From Brachionus plicatilis (taxonomy: Eukaryota > Rotifera > Eurotatoria > Ploima > Brachionidae), in contig QEOQ01000206.1 of NCBI GenBank assembly GCA_010279815.1, forward strand, positions 1,277,628-1,341,627: a DNA stretch of 64,000 nt, in the 5' to 3' direction. The position numbers were made by a program, and so were the translations under genes. The notes below the pieces were generated by a model. The model saw only the letters and a program-made list of their open reading frames with translations. It was not told the origin of the DNA and ran no database searches. Of this stretch, positions 36,126 through 45,699 are shown piece by piece. How positions within the stretch are numbered: the stretch's first letter is position 1; every line of letters starts with the position of its first letter.

Positions 36126-38690
36126 ACACTACTAAAAATAAGTCTCAAACTTTACTAATAGCCTGCGATGTGATACCTTGTCAAAAGTTTTTGCAAAGTC
36201 CATGAATACAAGTATAGATGTAAATCCACAGTTTGAATCCTCGGTTATTTTATCGATAGTTTCGAGTAAGTTTGTCAAGCAAGATCTTTTTGGGACAAAT
36301 CCGTGTTGCTCTTTTACAATAGGACTATATTTTTCAAGATGATTCATCATAACATCCCTAATTATTCTCTCCATTATCTTAGAAACTATTGATGTCAAAG
36401 AAATCGGCCAATAGTTATTAGAATCAGTTTTTTTTCCTTTTTTGAAAATTGGTGAGATATTGGCCTCTTTCCAACTATCAGGTACTTCACCAGATGCAAA
36501 AGACTTCGTGAATATTGTCTTCAAGTGTTTTGAAAGTGACATTTGACATTTCTTAAGAACATATGGATGCAAACCATCATTGCCAGGAGCTTTGTACTCA
36601 TTTAGTTTCGCAAGTTTTTTTTGATGTTTTCAACCGAAAAAATGTTTAGATCAATTTCGCAATCTTTATTGCAGCGCTCACCAATTGTATGTATATTTCT
36701 TCTCGTCATCCAGGCTAAATGCTTGTTGAAATTGGTTGTTAAGTATATTTGCTATTTCTTCCTTATTAGTGACCAGTTCTCCATTTTTGTTAATTAGAGA
36801 TCTTATCTTATCTTTGCTTTTTTTCTGGTTGTTGACATATAAAAAGATCCGATTCCGATTATTTTTACAGTCTTCAACAATAGACCATTCGTACTCATAT
36901 CGAGCTTTTTTTACTTCTTTTTTAACCTGTTTACATATATCCATGTATTCCAACTATCAGGTTGAATTGGAGTTCTTATAAACAGCTTGTATTTCATATT
37001 TATTAGCTTTTTTATGTTCTTGTTGAACCACTTAGCGCTTTTTTTAGTGTTCAAAAATTTATCTGACACTAGGATTTTTGGTATAAATTTGCTTACACCA
37101 CATTGATAGTGTTCTATTAAAGCGTTAAAAGCCATATTTAAATATAAGCCTTCCGAGTCAAATGAATCTGAACTTAAGTAATCGTCGAGTTTTTTGTAGT
37201 CACCCTTGGTAAGAGCACTTTCGTGTCCAAATTTTCGGTTGGTTGACTTTTTAATAAATATTCCCAAGAGTACAACATACAACCTATTTTTTTTTAGAAT
37301 TACCAAGTTGAGGTCCGATTTGAACTTCGTAAATTCTATCTAGGTCGTTAGATATAACAAGGTCAAGTAAGTTTCTGTTAAAGGTGGGGTCTTTTACGTG
37401 CTAAACTAAGAAATTATCCTCAAGCATAAGTATAAATTTCTGTATGAACTCACAACACCAGCATTAGTATTTCCTTGAACGAACCCATGTAAGTTCAACC
37501 ACTTAATATTTGGATAATTGAAATCTCCTGCTATTAAAAGTCTACTATATTTATTATTTTCAACAAGTTTTTTTGCATGGCTTATATTTCTTATGATGTC
37601 CTCACTTGTTTCAAACTTAGAAAATTTTGGTCGGTAAATGCATCCGATCAAAATCGATTCTTCTTCTACTCTAACATTGCACCAGATTTGCTAACTATTG
37701 ACTTGAGTTAACGCAGGATCACATATTTGAAAAGATTTAACATCATTTCTAACGAAAATTGCAACTCCACCACCTTCATAACCTGGTCACGATCTTTATT
37801 GTAGAGCGTACCGCTTTGAACCTTACGAAAATTATTGCGTGATTGATTTTTTGGTAACTCTATTGATGCAGGAGAGCTTTCCAAATCTAATTCCCCAATA
37901 ATATTCTGTTATATCGGACTGTTTCCCGTATTTAAGCCTCCCTTCACCAAATGGCAATTTTTCATTTTCTGAATTTCTTCTCCTTCTTAATTCTTTCTCA
38001 ATTGCCATTTCGTTCTTAGTCAAGTCTGGGTTTATATAAACCCCACAATTAACATAACTTTTATTTAGATTTTTCGCACTTTTTAACACACTAATACTGT
38101 AATTGCGTTTACTTGTCACAAAATTCAGCTACAACAGGTGCTGGTTTGGTTCTCCTGGACTCGTTCCTATCACTTGCTTTTTCCATTCCGCTAAACCTTT
38201 TAACTTTAGCATTTGGGTTCTGAATACCAATTTCCTCAAGAATGATTAGTACAAGTTGCCCGTCACTGGCTGTGTCCCCTCCAAGTGTTATAGGAATCCC
38301 ACTAATCACCACATTATTTGCTTTCGCATTTCTATCCTTGGTCTCTTCAAAGACTTTTTCTACTAGCATAACTTCCTCTTGAGAACTTTTAGCATTGCAG
38401 CCTTTTTTTAAAAAATTATTCCTTTTACCACTTAAAGCCTCGGGACTTGTTTCTTTTCTCTTATCTAGCTGATTTCTTAAGTTGACGTTATCATTTCTAA
38501 GTCTCAGATTGTCTTCCTCCAAATTCTTGACTTTATTAGCATGATTTTCCAAGAAGGACTGAATGTCTTTCAAGTAGTCTGACATTTTGGATGAAGCTTG
38601 ACCATCGTTGCCCTGCCCCAATCCCGACCAAATTGGCATTGCAATGAGTTCGATGTCACTCGACATAAATTATGTTAAATTTTTTTTTCT
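36126..38690 (-). mobile_element. LINE B, 5' part (ORF1, endonuclease, first half of reverse transcriptase)
   Basis: Minus-strand LINE. ORF1 at 38109-38666 has a coiled-coil segment (NLEEDNLRLRNDNVNLRNQL) and an RRM-like NVVISGIP. Its C-terminal part continues in another frame at 37832-38119 (CGVYINPDLTKNEM), so there is one frameshift. ORF2 follows: endonuclease piece at 37406-37651 with the AGDFNYPNIKW motif, linker pieces at 36678-37306, and reverse transcriptase at 36132-36572 (EQHGFVPKRSCLTNLLE, FMDFAKTFDKVSHRRLL). It is more decayed than LINE A. Confidence 0.88.
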
Positions 38691-38835
38691 TTGTATAAGT
38701 AAAAAAACTTTAATGATATGGTAAAATTCAATTTAGATTATCAATTATAAAAAATTATTCCACTTTATATCTATCAAGATTTAAAATTAAATGCTCAAAT
38801 AGTTCCTTTTCCCCAAATTTTTGCTGCATGCTCGT

Positions 38836-39575
38836 TTAGCTGTATAAAATTTTCCTTAAAGAATCAAAGATGGAATCTTTGTTCTTAGAATTAAAAAAAC
38901 AAACTATTTTTCTTTCATTATTTGCCAATTCTCTACCATAATTTACTGCCAAAGATGTTTTACCCATTCCTGATGATCCAGTTATAATTACCACTAGTGT
39001 TGTGAGTCGACTTTGATTTCGACATAAGAAGAAAAAGGAAAGGCGCTCTCTTTGATAAAATCCAGAGATGTTTAAAAATCACAAGTCTCAAAAATCTAAA
39101 TTGAAAGACTGTAAAATAAATATCAGACTTGATTTTTTCAAACATCTGTGTATATTATCAAAGAGAGCACGTTTCCTTTTTCTTCTTAAGTCGAAATCAA
39201 AGTCGACTCACAACACTCCCAAAAAGCTTCTCTTTTCGACCTACTTTCTTTTCCTTCTAAAGTCGAAATTAAAGTCGACTCACAACACTAATTACCACAT
39301 TGGTTTTTTCGAATAAATGAGTAATATTTTCTTCCAATTTTGTTTTTCTCACGTATTCGTTAGTTTGATATGATTGAGTGGAACCTTAATACTGAAAAAA
39401 AACAAATCTCTTATTGTAAAAAATATTCTTTAAATTTTTTGCTTTTTAAGCTGAATAGCATGTAAAATTTCATCCAAATTAGATTGGCTGTATATATAAA
39501 ATAGGTTTCCTGACATTCTAAATCCCACTGCATTAAACTTTTTTATAATTTCAGCTTCACCTAGACCTTTTGCAT
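38836..39575 (-). pseudogene. Broken STAND/NB-ARC-type P-loop ATPase gene with MITE insertion
   Basis: On the minus strand, exon-like segments lie at 39430-39575 (GLGEAEIIKKFNAVGFRMSG) and 38836-39390. The second reads TNEYVRKTKLEENITHLFEK then, after removing the MITE at 38995-39290 and one 8-bp duplication, NVVIITGSSGMGKTSLAVNY. GSSGMGKTS is a Walker A motif, and the preceding YVR...LEE resembles the start of NB-ARC/STAND ATPases. A stop follows soon after (SLRKILYS), with continuation in another frame (QLNEHAAKIWGKG). Sandwiched between LINE B and a MITE, it is most likely a dead fragment of an immune-type STAND gene. Confidence 0.7.
38995..39290. mobile_element. hAT-like MITE with perfect 8-bp target duplication
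   Basis: Element ends are TAGTGTTGTGAGTCGACTTT and its reverse complement, flanked on both sides by ATTACCAC (38987-38994 and 39291-39298). An 8-bp duplication and a TAGTGTTG-type end are hAT features. Internally, inverted copies of the end lie at about 38997-39074 and 39140-39218, with a third partial copy at 39250-39290. It interrupts the P-loop region of a STAND-type gene. Confidence 0.9.
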
Positions 39576-39595
39576 CTGAAAATAAAACTATATTT

Positions 39596-40233
39596 CACTT
39601 ATTATGTGAACAATTTTTGTTCTCAGGTTTTGTGAACTTTTAGTTTACTTAATTTTTGTTTTTACGGAAAGGTGAACCAAAATTGGAATATGTGAACAAT
39701 TTTTTAATTAGGTGAACAAAAGATTTTTATGATTTAAGAGGAGCACTTCTTTAGCAATATTAATGATATTTTATGAGATTTACTCATCGATATTAGTTAA
39801 GAAACCTTAACTTTTGGTTTGAAGAGCTAAGTAGATTCGAAGGCTTAACTAAATGTTATACTAAAAATGAGCTCCAACTGCATTAAGATCATCCCCTGAA
39901 ATAAATTGTCCACATCTCTTTTAGATATTAAAAAGATGTTCAAAAGAATGTACGCTATTTGGCGAATAATAAAAAGTAAGAACAAAAAATAGTTTATTAT
40001 TAAATCTTTTCTTAATACAAAGAATGTGTGGACATTTTTTATCAAATGAATTACTCAGCAACATACTCAATTTCTTCCATCTCTCAAATTATGTCATTTT
40101 ATTTATATTTTTCAATATTACCTATATTATTAATTTAGGAACAGTGAACAAATAGTTCAATAAACCGGAGAAAAAGAATTTTTCTCATAATAAGTGAACT
40201 GTGGTTCACCTTACCGACCTAACCAATTTTATT
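39596..40233. mobile_element. GTTCACCTAA-family MITE (copy B, inverted relative to copy A)
   Basis: Rich in GTGAACNNNNGTTCACC-type palindromes. The right end (AGTGAACTGTGGTTCACCTT then ACCGACCTAACC) is the reverse complement of copy A's left end at about 10646, and the left end shares TGTTCTCAGGTTTTGTGAAC with the others. No intact ORF. Old and non-autonomous. Confidence 0.7.
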
Positions 40234-40604
40234 TAATTTAATTTTAACTTATCAAAAAAGGAAATATTTTTAAATATTTTTTCTATGTATATTTGAATTT
40301 CACAGCACCAATTGATTAGATATTTGGACTAGCAAAATTAAAATCAATAAGTCAAATCTGAAAATATATTTAAAACGTAGTTTTGGCTAGAAATTAAAAA
40401 AAATTAATGATATGATGAACTGTTTTTGAAAGGAAAAAAATGCATTTTTATTTTTTAGATAAAAAATAATCGTTGCAAATTCATTTGTATAGTTTATTTT
40501 GTAAAAAAAGACATTTTCTTTTTGCCAAAATTGACATTTTTATTTGGAAATCAAAAAAATTAAATAATTTTGCTGTAAGATGAGTCCAAGATCTTTCATT
40601 TAAT

Positions 40605-41483
40605 CAGAGTTGTTCATCAAGTCTCAAGTCTCAAGTCAAGTCCAAGTCACGACTTGACTTGAATTTTTTTTTTCAGTAAAAAGTCAAGTCACGACTTGAC
40701 TTGATTTTTTTTTTACAGCAAAAAGTCAAGTCACAACTTGACTTGACTTTTTTTTTTCAGTAAAAAGTCAAGTCACGACTTGACTTGATTTTTTTTTACA
40801 GCAAAAAGTCAAGTCACAACTTGACTTGACTTTTTTTTTTCAGTAAAAAGTCAAGTCACGACTTGACTTGATTTTTTTTTTACAGCAAAAAGTCAAGTCA
40901 CAACTTGACTTGAAATTTTTTAATGGGTAAAAAGTCAAGTCACGACTTGACTTGACTTTTTTTTTTCAAGGAAAAAGTTAAAAAGTAACTTGAGTTGATG
41001 TTTTGTCTGATTTTATTTTTACTAAATTATAGTTTATGTAAAAATTGAATTTAGATTTTTTATTCTCTAAAATCTTTTTAACGTTTACATTTTTAATTGA
41101 ATCATTTTGTTAACCAAAAAATTATAAATTTATGAAATAATCTTTTGAAAAATATAAAAAAAATCGAGTCAAGTTAAGACTTGACTTTTTACTCATAAAA
41201 AAAGTCAAGTCAAGTTTAGACTTGACTTGAAAAATCTTAAAAAAATCAAGTCAAGTTTAGACTTGACTTGAAAAATTTTAAAAAAGTCAAGTCAAGTTTA
41301 GACTTGACTTGAAAAATCTAAAAAAAATCAAGTCAAGTTTAGACTTGACTTGAAAAATCTTAAAAAAGTCAAGTCAAGTTTAGACTTGACTTGAAAAATT
41401 TAAAAAAAATCAAGTCAAGTTTTGACTTGACTTGACTTTATGGTCGAAAGACTTGAAAAATAGCGACTTGAGGAACAACTCTG
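40605..41483. mobile_element. hAT MITE packed with palindromic GTCAAGTC/GACTTGAC repeats
   Basis: Ends CAGAGTTGTTCATCAAGTC and GACTTGAGGAACAACTCTG are inverted repeats. Identical 8-bp target duplications CATTTAAT flank it (40597-40604 and 41484-41491), diagnostic of hAT. The interior is two blocks of tandem palindromes, at about 40617-40980 (unit near 42 bp, AAGTCAAGTCACGACTTGAC) and 41160-41460 (unit near 40 bp, AAGTCAAGTTTAGACTTGAC), separated by ordinary AT-rich DNA. No transposase. Confidence 0.92.
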
Positions 41484-41491
41484 CATTTAAT

Positions 41492-42346
41492 ATATAATTC
41501 TTTATGAACTCGTTTTTCCTTAATTAATAGTAAAAAGTACAAATTTCAATGCAAATAGAGTATTGTTCTTTATAAAAATGTTATTTCTGTAAAAAAGAGG
41601 AAAGAAAATTTTTTAGATTTTTAAAATATATTGCTAAAAAAATTTTCAAAAAATTTATTTTATGAGTAAATGTCAAAAATAATCAAAGGAGATAAAACAT
41701 TTGGATATTTTTACACGAGATTAATTAATATCTTAGTGAAGACGAGAGCAATACAAAAATTTTTTTAATTAAAAGTTTCAATTTTTCAAAAGAATTTACC
41801 AAATTATTGAAAAAAACTAAAATAAAATTTAATTAAAAAGAAAAATTGTAATTTTTTTCAAAATAGCATCTCAAACTAAATAATCTATGTTTTAAACATT
41901 GCATATAATTTGAATAGAGCGACATTCCAAAATTTTCTCCAAACAGATATATTCTATTTCAAAAATAAAATATATCTGTAACATCGCACAATTTCAATGC
42001 ATTTTCAAAATAGTATTTAAATTTGTTATAAAACACGATAGAACATGCTATATACAATCTAATATAATATTTTTAACAAAAAATAAAACTTTATTGGTAA
42101 AAAAACTTAAATTTGACTTAATTATAGCAAAAAAGAATTCTAAACTTTATCAGAATACTTTTGAATAAAAGATAAAACAGAATATGAAATAACATATTTT
42201 TCCTTAGTTAAATTATAACTGGCCTTCAGCTAAGTAAAAGTAAGCTATTATTTGCATCGGTATATTTGAATTAATTTTCGAAATATTGAGTTATGAAAAT
42301 TATTTTGCTTGCTCAAATAAAATTAAAAATATTTAAAAATTTAAAA
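41492..42346. other. Upstream region of MRPL2
   Basis: AT-rich DNA with no gene or clear repeat. It presumably contains the MRPL2 promoter; no specific element can be placed. Confidence 0.5.
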
Positions 42347-43407
42347 ATGCTTCAGAATAAAATCTCATCGGTTATTACAAAAAAATCTGCTGCTTTAGGA
42401 AGGTAAAAATTAAAATATAGCTATTAAGTTAATAATATTAAAAATTTAGATTTCTAAACTCTTCTCATACAGCAGAATTCACTCTATACTCAGCATTGAA
42501 CCAACAGTCCGCCACCAAAGCTACTAATTCTGTGCCGATTGACTGGAAAAAAGATGTCGTTGTGATTCCAGTCCAGACTTCAATTGAAGATTTAAAAAGA
42601 AACCATCGGTTAGTAAAAGACGGATTTTATGTAAGCCATCGACTTTATGTAGAAAAAATTCCCCAAAAGTACACAACAGAGCCTTTGCCAACACGCCGTA
42701 CAGGTGGTTATGATATAGAGACTAGAGAACGGCTATACAAAAGAGTAGGTGGTGGTCTACCCATTTATTGGCACTTTGTTGACTTCAAAAGAGTGGGACC
42801 AAAGACAGGTCCACCTTTGGTTGAAAAAGTAATTGATATAATTAAGACCAGAGATCGAACTTCATTTTTAGCTTTGGTGGCCCATGCTGATATAAAACGG
42901 TATATTTTGGCTACACAAAACATGAAGGTCGGAGATTTAATTCGAACATCAGGAGAAATTCCTCGAATACCAGTGAAAGCTTTTGAAGGAGACGCTTATC
43001 CTTGCGGAGCTTTGCCGAATGGTACAACCGTGCACAATATAGAGCCTACGCCTGGCTACGGTGCCGTATTTTGCAGAGCTGCGGGCAGCTCTGCCGAAAT
43101 TGTGAATCAAATAAATGATAGAGTCATAATCAAACTTCCGTCTGGTTTAGAGTTGTCTCTTGATAAATATTGTATGGTCACAGTTGGCCAAGTTTCGCAT
43201 GCAACACACAAGGATGAGAAGCTCAGTCATCCAGTTGATACCAGAGATTTAGGTTACAGACCAAGAAGTGGTTTATGGCAAAGAAAAGACGGCTATTGTG
43301 GACGAAAAGTGCATCCACCAAAACCGATAAAAGTAGTTGGAACTTTAGAAAAAGAGGAGATAAACAAAATAAAATATACATTTAATAATTGGAGTCTTAC
43401 TGATTAG
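42347..43407 (+). CDS. MRPL2: Mitochondrial ribosomal protein L2 (uL2m)
   Basis: Large-subunit protein of the mitochondrial ribosome, near the peptidyl transferase centre. Two exons, 42347-42402 and 42450-43407, joined by a 47-bp GT-AG intron, giving about 337 aa. Exon 1 encodes MLQNKISSVITKKSAALG, a basic, serine-rich probable mitochondrial presequence. The RNA-binding OB-fold and SH3-like regions are recognisable: YWHFVDFKR, GDAYPCGALPNGTTVHNIEP, GYGAVFCRAAGSSAEI, and the C-terminal RSGLWQRKDGYCGRKVHPP, matching metazoan uL2m. Slightly longer than human MRPL2 (about 305). It lies inside the 14-kb spacer of the inverted EXT duplication. Intact. Confidence 0.95.
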
Positions 43408-43848
43408 AATATAATTTCCAAAGAAATTTTTCATTTTTATTTCAATAAATAAACTATAAAATTTAATTGATTGATTAAATTTAAAAAGTTAACATTAAAT
43501 TCACAAATAAGTGGTTAATTTCGCTCTCAAAAAAGCTTTTATTTACAAAATATTTACGAAATAGAAAATTTATTTATTTTGACATTTAGAACTTTCTAGA
43601 GCACCAATTTTAATTACCATATATCTTCCTTGAGCATATTTAAAAACAAGCTCTTTAGATACTTTTATCCCTAAGGAAAGGGTAGCTGAGTAGCTTTAGC
43701 ATTAATTACATTTGAGTCTTTTAGATTTTTATCTTTCTTCTCTTCCATTACCATTTTAAGAATTCAGTCTGCATTTCTTGGTTGGGATTATGTTCATTTT
43801 GTGATTATGTATACCGTAGAAAAGCCACTAAACCGAAGAAAATGATTA

Positions 43849-44384
43849 AGTTCCAGAAATTCAAAACTTAAGCGCTATCTTTCTAATTTTTGACTTGAAA
43901 TTCGTAAACTAAAAATAACTAACTCTTTAAAAAGTTGTAGTTCTTTGAGAGCGAGAAATTGAGTGATAAAATTAAAATATTTTTAAAATTATATAAATTC
44001 TGAAGGATCATAAAATTTTCTACACTCTGGTGTATATTTAATTTATTTAAAAAAGGGTATATATTTTTCAATAAATAAAATGTACACAAAACAATGCTTT
44101 TTTTTCACTTGAATCATATATAGTCCCAGGGATAACTTGACTTAGACCAAAATTGTTTTTTAAAATAAACTAGACATAATTCTCAACAAATCTATTGTTT
44201 TATTTTTTTGAATTTTTGCTTTATTTAATAAATAAAGTCTCAAAAGTATATAATTTCATTTAAATTTTGAATATGATAATTTTATTGATAATTTTTTGAA
44301 TATTGAAATTTACTACGAATTTCAAAAGTGAAAAGTGAAAAATTAGAAATTCAGATAGCACTTAAGTTTTGTGTTTCTGGAACT
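43849..44384. mobile_element. MITE with ~60-bp inverted repeats
   Basis: Left AGTTCCAGAAATTCAAAACT and right ACAAAACTTAAGTGC-type sequence (as the reverse complement) form imperfect inverted repeats of about 60 bp ending CTGGAACT. The interior is AT-rich without an ORF. No convincing target duplication. Confidence 0.65.
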
Positions 44385-44470
44385 ATACTATCAATAATAA
44401 AAAAAACAAAATTAAAAAGTTTTAAAAATTTCCACTTTTTTTAATAATTAATTTCAATGGTAGAAAACTA

Positions 44471-44841
44471 CCGTAAACTCTTGTTCACGACTCATAAGTG
44501 TAAAGCACAAATCGAACCTTTTTTCTTTTACAGTTGATGCAACCTTTGAATGTTGCACCATTCTGCATTCGAAGAATTAATTTTTAACTTTTGGAAAAAA
44601 AAATTATTAATTAACTCTATAATTTTTTAATTTTTAATATTTTTTATGAGAACAAAGACACTTTTTTTGTTAGAGTAAATGTTAAATTTGGGCTTTATTT
44701 TTGGAAAATATCCCATATTCAGGGTATTTTCTAGCAAATTAAATTTTAATTGTTATAACATAGAAACGATGTAATCAACTCTAAAAGAAAAAAAAATTCG
44801 ATTTGTGCTTTACACTTAGGGTCGTGAACACGAGTTTACGG
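44471..44841. mobile_element. MITE with TA target duplication
   Basis: Inverted repeats of about 48 bp: CCGTAAACTCTTGTTCACGA at the left and TCGTGAACACGAGTTTACGG at the right, flanked by TA on both sides, as in Tc1/mariner/pogo elements. 371 bp, no ORF. Confidence 0.75.
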
Positions 44842-45699
44842 TAATAATCTTTTGAAAAATTATATTTTTGTAATTAGAAATTTAATAATACTTTCGTTTT
44901 TTGTATTTAAAGGGACAAATAAAATTTTTCAGTTGAAGCCTTTAAAATAGTTTTCTTTAAAAGCGAAAAAAATAAAGTACTTTGATCAATATTTTTCATA
45001 GAACATCAACTTATCTTCTGTTTGAAACCAACGAAAAAAAGTAAACAATTATTATTGTTGATGTTTGATTATAAAATGTTGAAATTATAAGCTTTAAGTT
45101 TATTAATAAAACTTGAAATATCAATAAAATTATTGGAACCTATCTAGCGAAATCCTTAAAAATTAAAAATTGTATAAAAAAAATTTCTATTTTTGTCTAA
45201 TTAGAAAAATTTGTAAAGTATCTCAAATTTCCTTATTGTTTTGCATATTAATTAAAGATGTTTTTTTTTATTTAAATTGATTTTAAAAAAATGGTTAAAT
45301 TAAGAATATCACGATAAAAATTTGGATATTTTCCTTTAATTAAAATATAATAGCTTTCCAAATTTTAATTAAAAAAATATTCATCCGGAACATTTTGATT
45401 TTTTAACTTTTTACTATAAGCAAATAATTAAAATAAAAGACTTTTTTTGCCATTGTAATTAAATTTGGAATTCAAAAAAGCAAATAAATGCACCGAAAGT
45501 TTTAAACAAAAACTATCAGATTTTTGCTTTAAATTTTTGTATCAATATTAGTCAAAATTTTATATTTCTAAAACTTAAAGAATTTGAAGATTTTTTTTTT
45601 ATTTTCTAATCTTAAATTATTTAACAAATTTTATATTTTTAATCTCATATTTAAAGGAATTATATTAAAAAATTTTAAACTTAATTTTAGATTATTTCT

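Larger units (their letters stand above)
43408..45699. other. Intergenic DNA with two MITEs
   Basis: No gene. Elements at 43849-44384 and 44471-44841 are listed separately. The rest is AT-rich; GGAATTCAAAAA-containing DNA near 45440-45490 is similar, in direct orientation, to DNA near 31695-31740. Confidence 0.6.

Noticed and set aside
39068..39316. 82-codon frame with repeated SKSKSTHNT text
   Set aside because: Generated by the inverted repeats of the hAT-like MITE.
40617..41460. Regularly spaced palindromic repeats resembling a CRISPR array
   Set aside because: Spacers are not unique, no cas genes exist, the host is an animal, and the block sits inside a hAT element with 8-bp target duplications.
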